Of a stretch of 64,000 nt of DNA, positions 63,339 through 64,000 are shown in pieces. This DNA comes from Clostridioides difficile_A (GTDB lineage: Bacteria > Bacillota > Clostridia > Peptostreptococcales > Peptostreptococcaceae), in the NCBI GenBank assembly GCA_945909635.1, contig OX246690.1, positions 2,356,001 through 2,420,000 of the forward strand. The letters run 5' to 3'. Position numbers and translations under genes: made by a program. Each line of letters opens with the position of its first letter. Within the stretch, counting starts at the first letter, position 1. The notes under the pieces are model-generated. The model ran no database searches. It was not told the origin of the DNA and was given only the letters and a program-made list of their open reading frames with translations.

Positions 63339-64000
63339 TTACATTGCTTCATCTTCTTCAAATTGAGAATTATAAAGATTGGCATAGAATCCGCCTTTCT
63401 TTAGAAGTTCCTCATGACTTCCTTGTTCAACTATATCTCCTTCATTCATAACAAGAATCATATCAGCATCACGTATAGTTGATAATCTATGAGCTATAAC
63501 AAAACTTGTTCTACCTTCCATAAGATTATCCATAGCTTTTTGAATCAATACTTCTGTTCTAGTATCAACAGAACTTGTAGCTTCATCTAATATTAATATT
63601 TTAGGGTCAGCTAAAATGGCACGAGCTATAGTCAATAATTGTTTTTGACCTTGAGAAACGTTACTTGCTTCTTCATTTAGTTTCATCTTATATCCATCTG
63701 GCAATGTCTTGATAAATCTATGAACATGTGCAGATTTAGCTGCCTCTATAACTTCTTCATCTGTAGCATTTAATTTACCATATCTTATATTCTCCATAAT
63801 GGAACCACTAAATAACCATGTATCTTGAAGAACCATACCAAACATTTCTCTGAGTTCACTACGATTGAAATCTTTAATATTATGACCATCAATCAGTATT
63901 GCACCACTATTAACATCATAGAACCTCATTAAGAGCTTAACTATTGTAGTTTTACCTGCTCCTGTAGGCCCAACAATGGCAACTTTTTGGCCTGGTTTAA
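63339..64000 (-). CDS. ABC exporter with ATP-binding domain (partial, C-terminal part)
   Basis: The gene enters from the right edge; the visible 220 residues are the nucleotide-binding domain of a fused ABC exporter half-transporter (MdlB/MsbA type). Walker A GPTGAGKTT lies just upstream of the apparent internal Met at 63929, so that Met is not the start. The signature is NVSQGQKQLL, Walker B ILILDEATSSVD, and the switch His is in 'VIAHRLSTI'. Such pumps usually work as heterodimers with a neighbouring gene and export lipids, peptides or drugs. Confidence 0.93.
   Translation of the reverse strand, partial: KPGQKVAIVGPTGAGKTTIVKLLMRFYDVNSGAILIDGHNIKDFNRSELREMFGMVLQDTWLFSGSIMENIRYGKLNATDEEVIEAAKSAHVHRFIKTLPDGYKMKLNEEASNVSQGQKQLLTIARAILADPKILILDEATSSVDTRTEVLIQKAMDNLMEGRTSFVIAHRLSTIRDADMILVMNEGDIVEQGSHEELLKKGGFYANLYNSQFEEDEAM

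Noticed and set aside
1..64000. CRISPR array, insertion sequence, tRNA or rRNA genes
   Set aside because: No regularly spaced repeats, transposase ORFs or GC-rich structured RNA segments were seen on either strand.

Overview
The window is very AT-rich DNA with long reading frames, strong GGAGG-type ribosome binding sites and many lipobox transporter proteins. It holds a three-repeat CWB2 cell-wall protein and an amidase that keeps the catalytic residues of the C. difficile phage lysin CD27L. This points to a Clostridioides difficile chromosome. No insertion sequence, integrase, tRNA, rRNA or CRISPR array was seen.

Region 1 (1-17,300), almost all on the minus strand, is a dense run of transport and methyl-transfer genes. 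Reading downstream from 17,064 it encodes an SsuABC/NMT1-like ABC importer, four uroporphyrinogen-decarboxylase-fold (MtaA-type) proteins, a corrinoid carrier protein, a RACo-type corrinoid reactivase, MetQ-MetN-MetI, two polar amino-acid ABC importer sets and an M20 amidohydrolase. I read it as a locus for importing a methylated, probably sulfur- or amino-acid-like compound and moving its methyl group through a B12 protein. Region 2 (17,300-20,200) is a cytoplasmic molybdopterin oxidoreductase with a four-cluster ferredoxin subunit. Region 3 (20,200-30,200) holds a SWIM-SNF2 helicase, an alpha/beta hydrolase, a DbpA-like DEAD-box helicase, the stand-alone CD27L-like amidase, a DUF11/SPOCS-like pair that may belong to the spore surface, and an MFS exporter with a TetR-type operator but no repressor gene nearby.

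Region 4 (30,200-45,300) deals with glycans and the cell surface: a large glycosidase-like lipoprotein, a GH73 glucosaminidase, a GH65 phosphorylase translationally coupled to beta-phosphoglucomutase, a GH13 maltodextrin hydrolase, a PHP phosphatase, a Cwp glucosaminidase (probably Cwp24) with a terminator-like hairpin in its leader, a divergent ROK regulator and a ferritin. Region 5 (45,300-55,800) is an amino-acid or 2-oxoacid fermentation module: a GPH-type symporter, a HisC-like aminotransferase, a four-subunit 2-oxoacid:ferredoxin oxidoreductase and an ADP-forming acyl-CoA synthetase. Together these could turn an amino acid into an organic acid plus reduced ferredoxin and ATP. A divergent SSS symporter-TetR pair faces it.

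Region 6 (55,800-64,000) has an esterase, an AI-2E family permease, an aldehyde dehydrogenase, a MarR-flavodoxin operon with a consensus promoter overlapped by a 17-bp-arm palindrome, HflX with a leader carrying short ORFs and a long-range stem, and the 3' end of an ABC exporter gene cut by the window edge. Several start codons were moved from the longest reading frame to the codon best placed behind a ribosome binding site; each case is noted in its entry.
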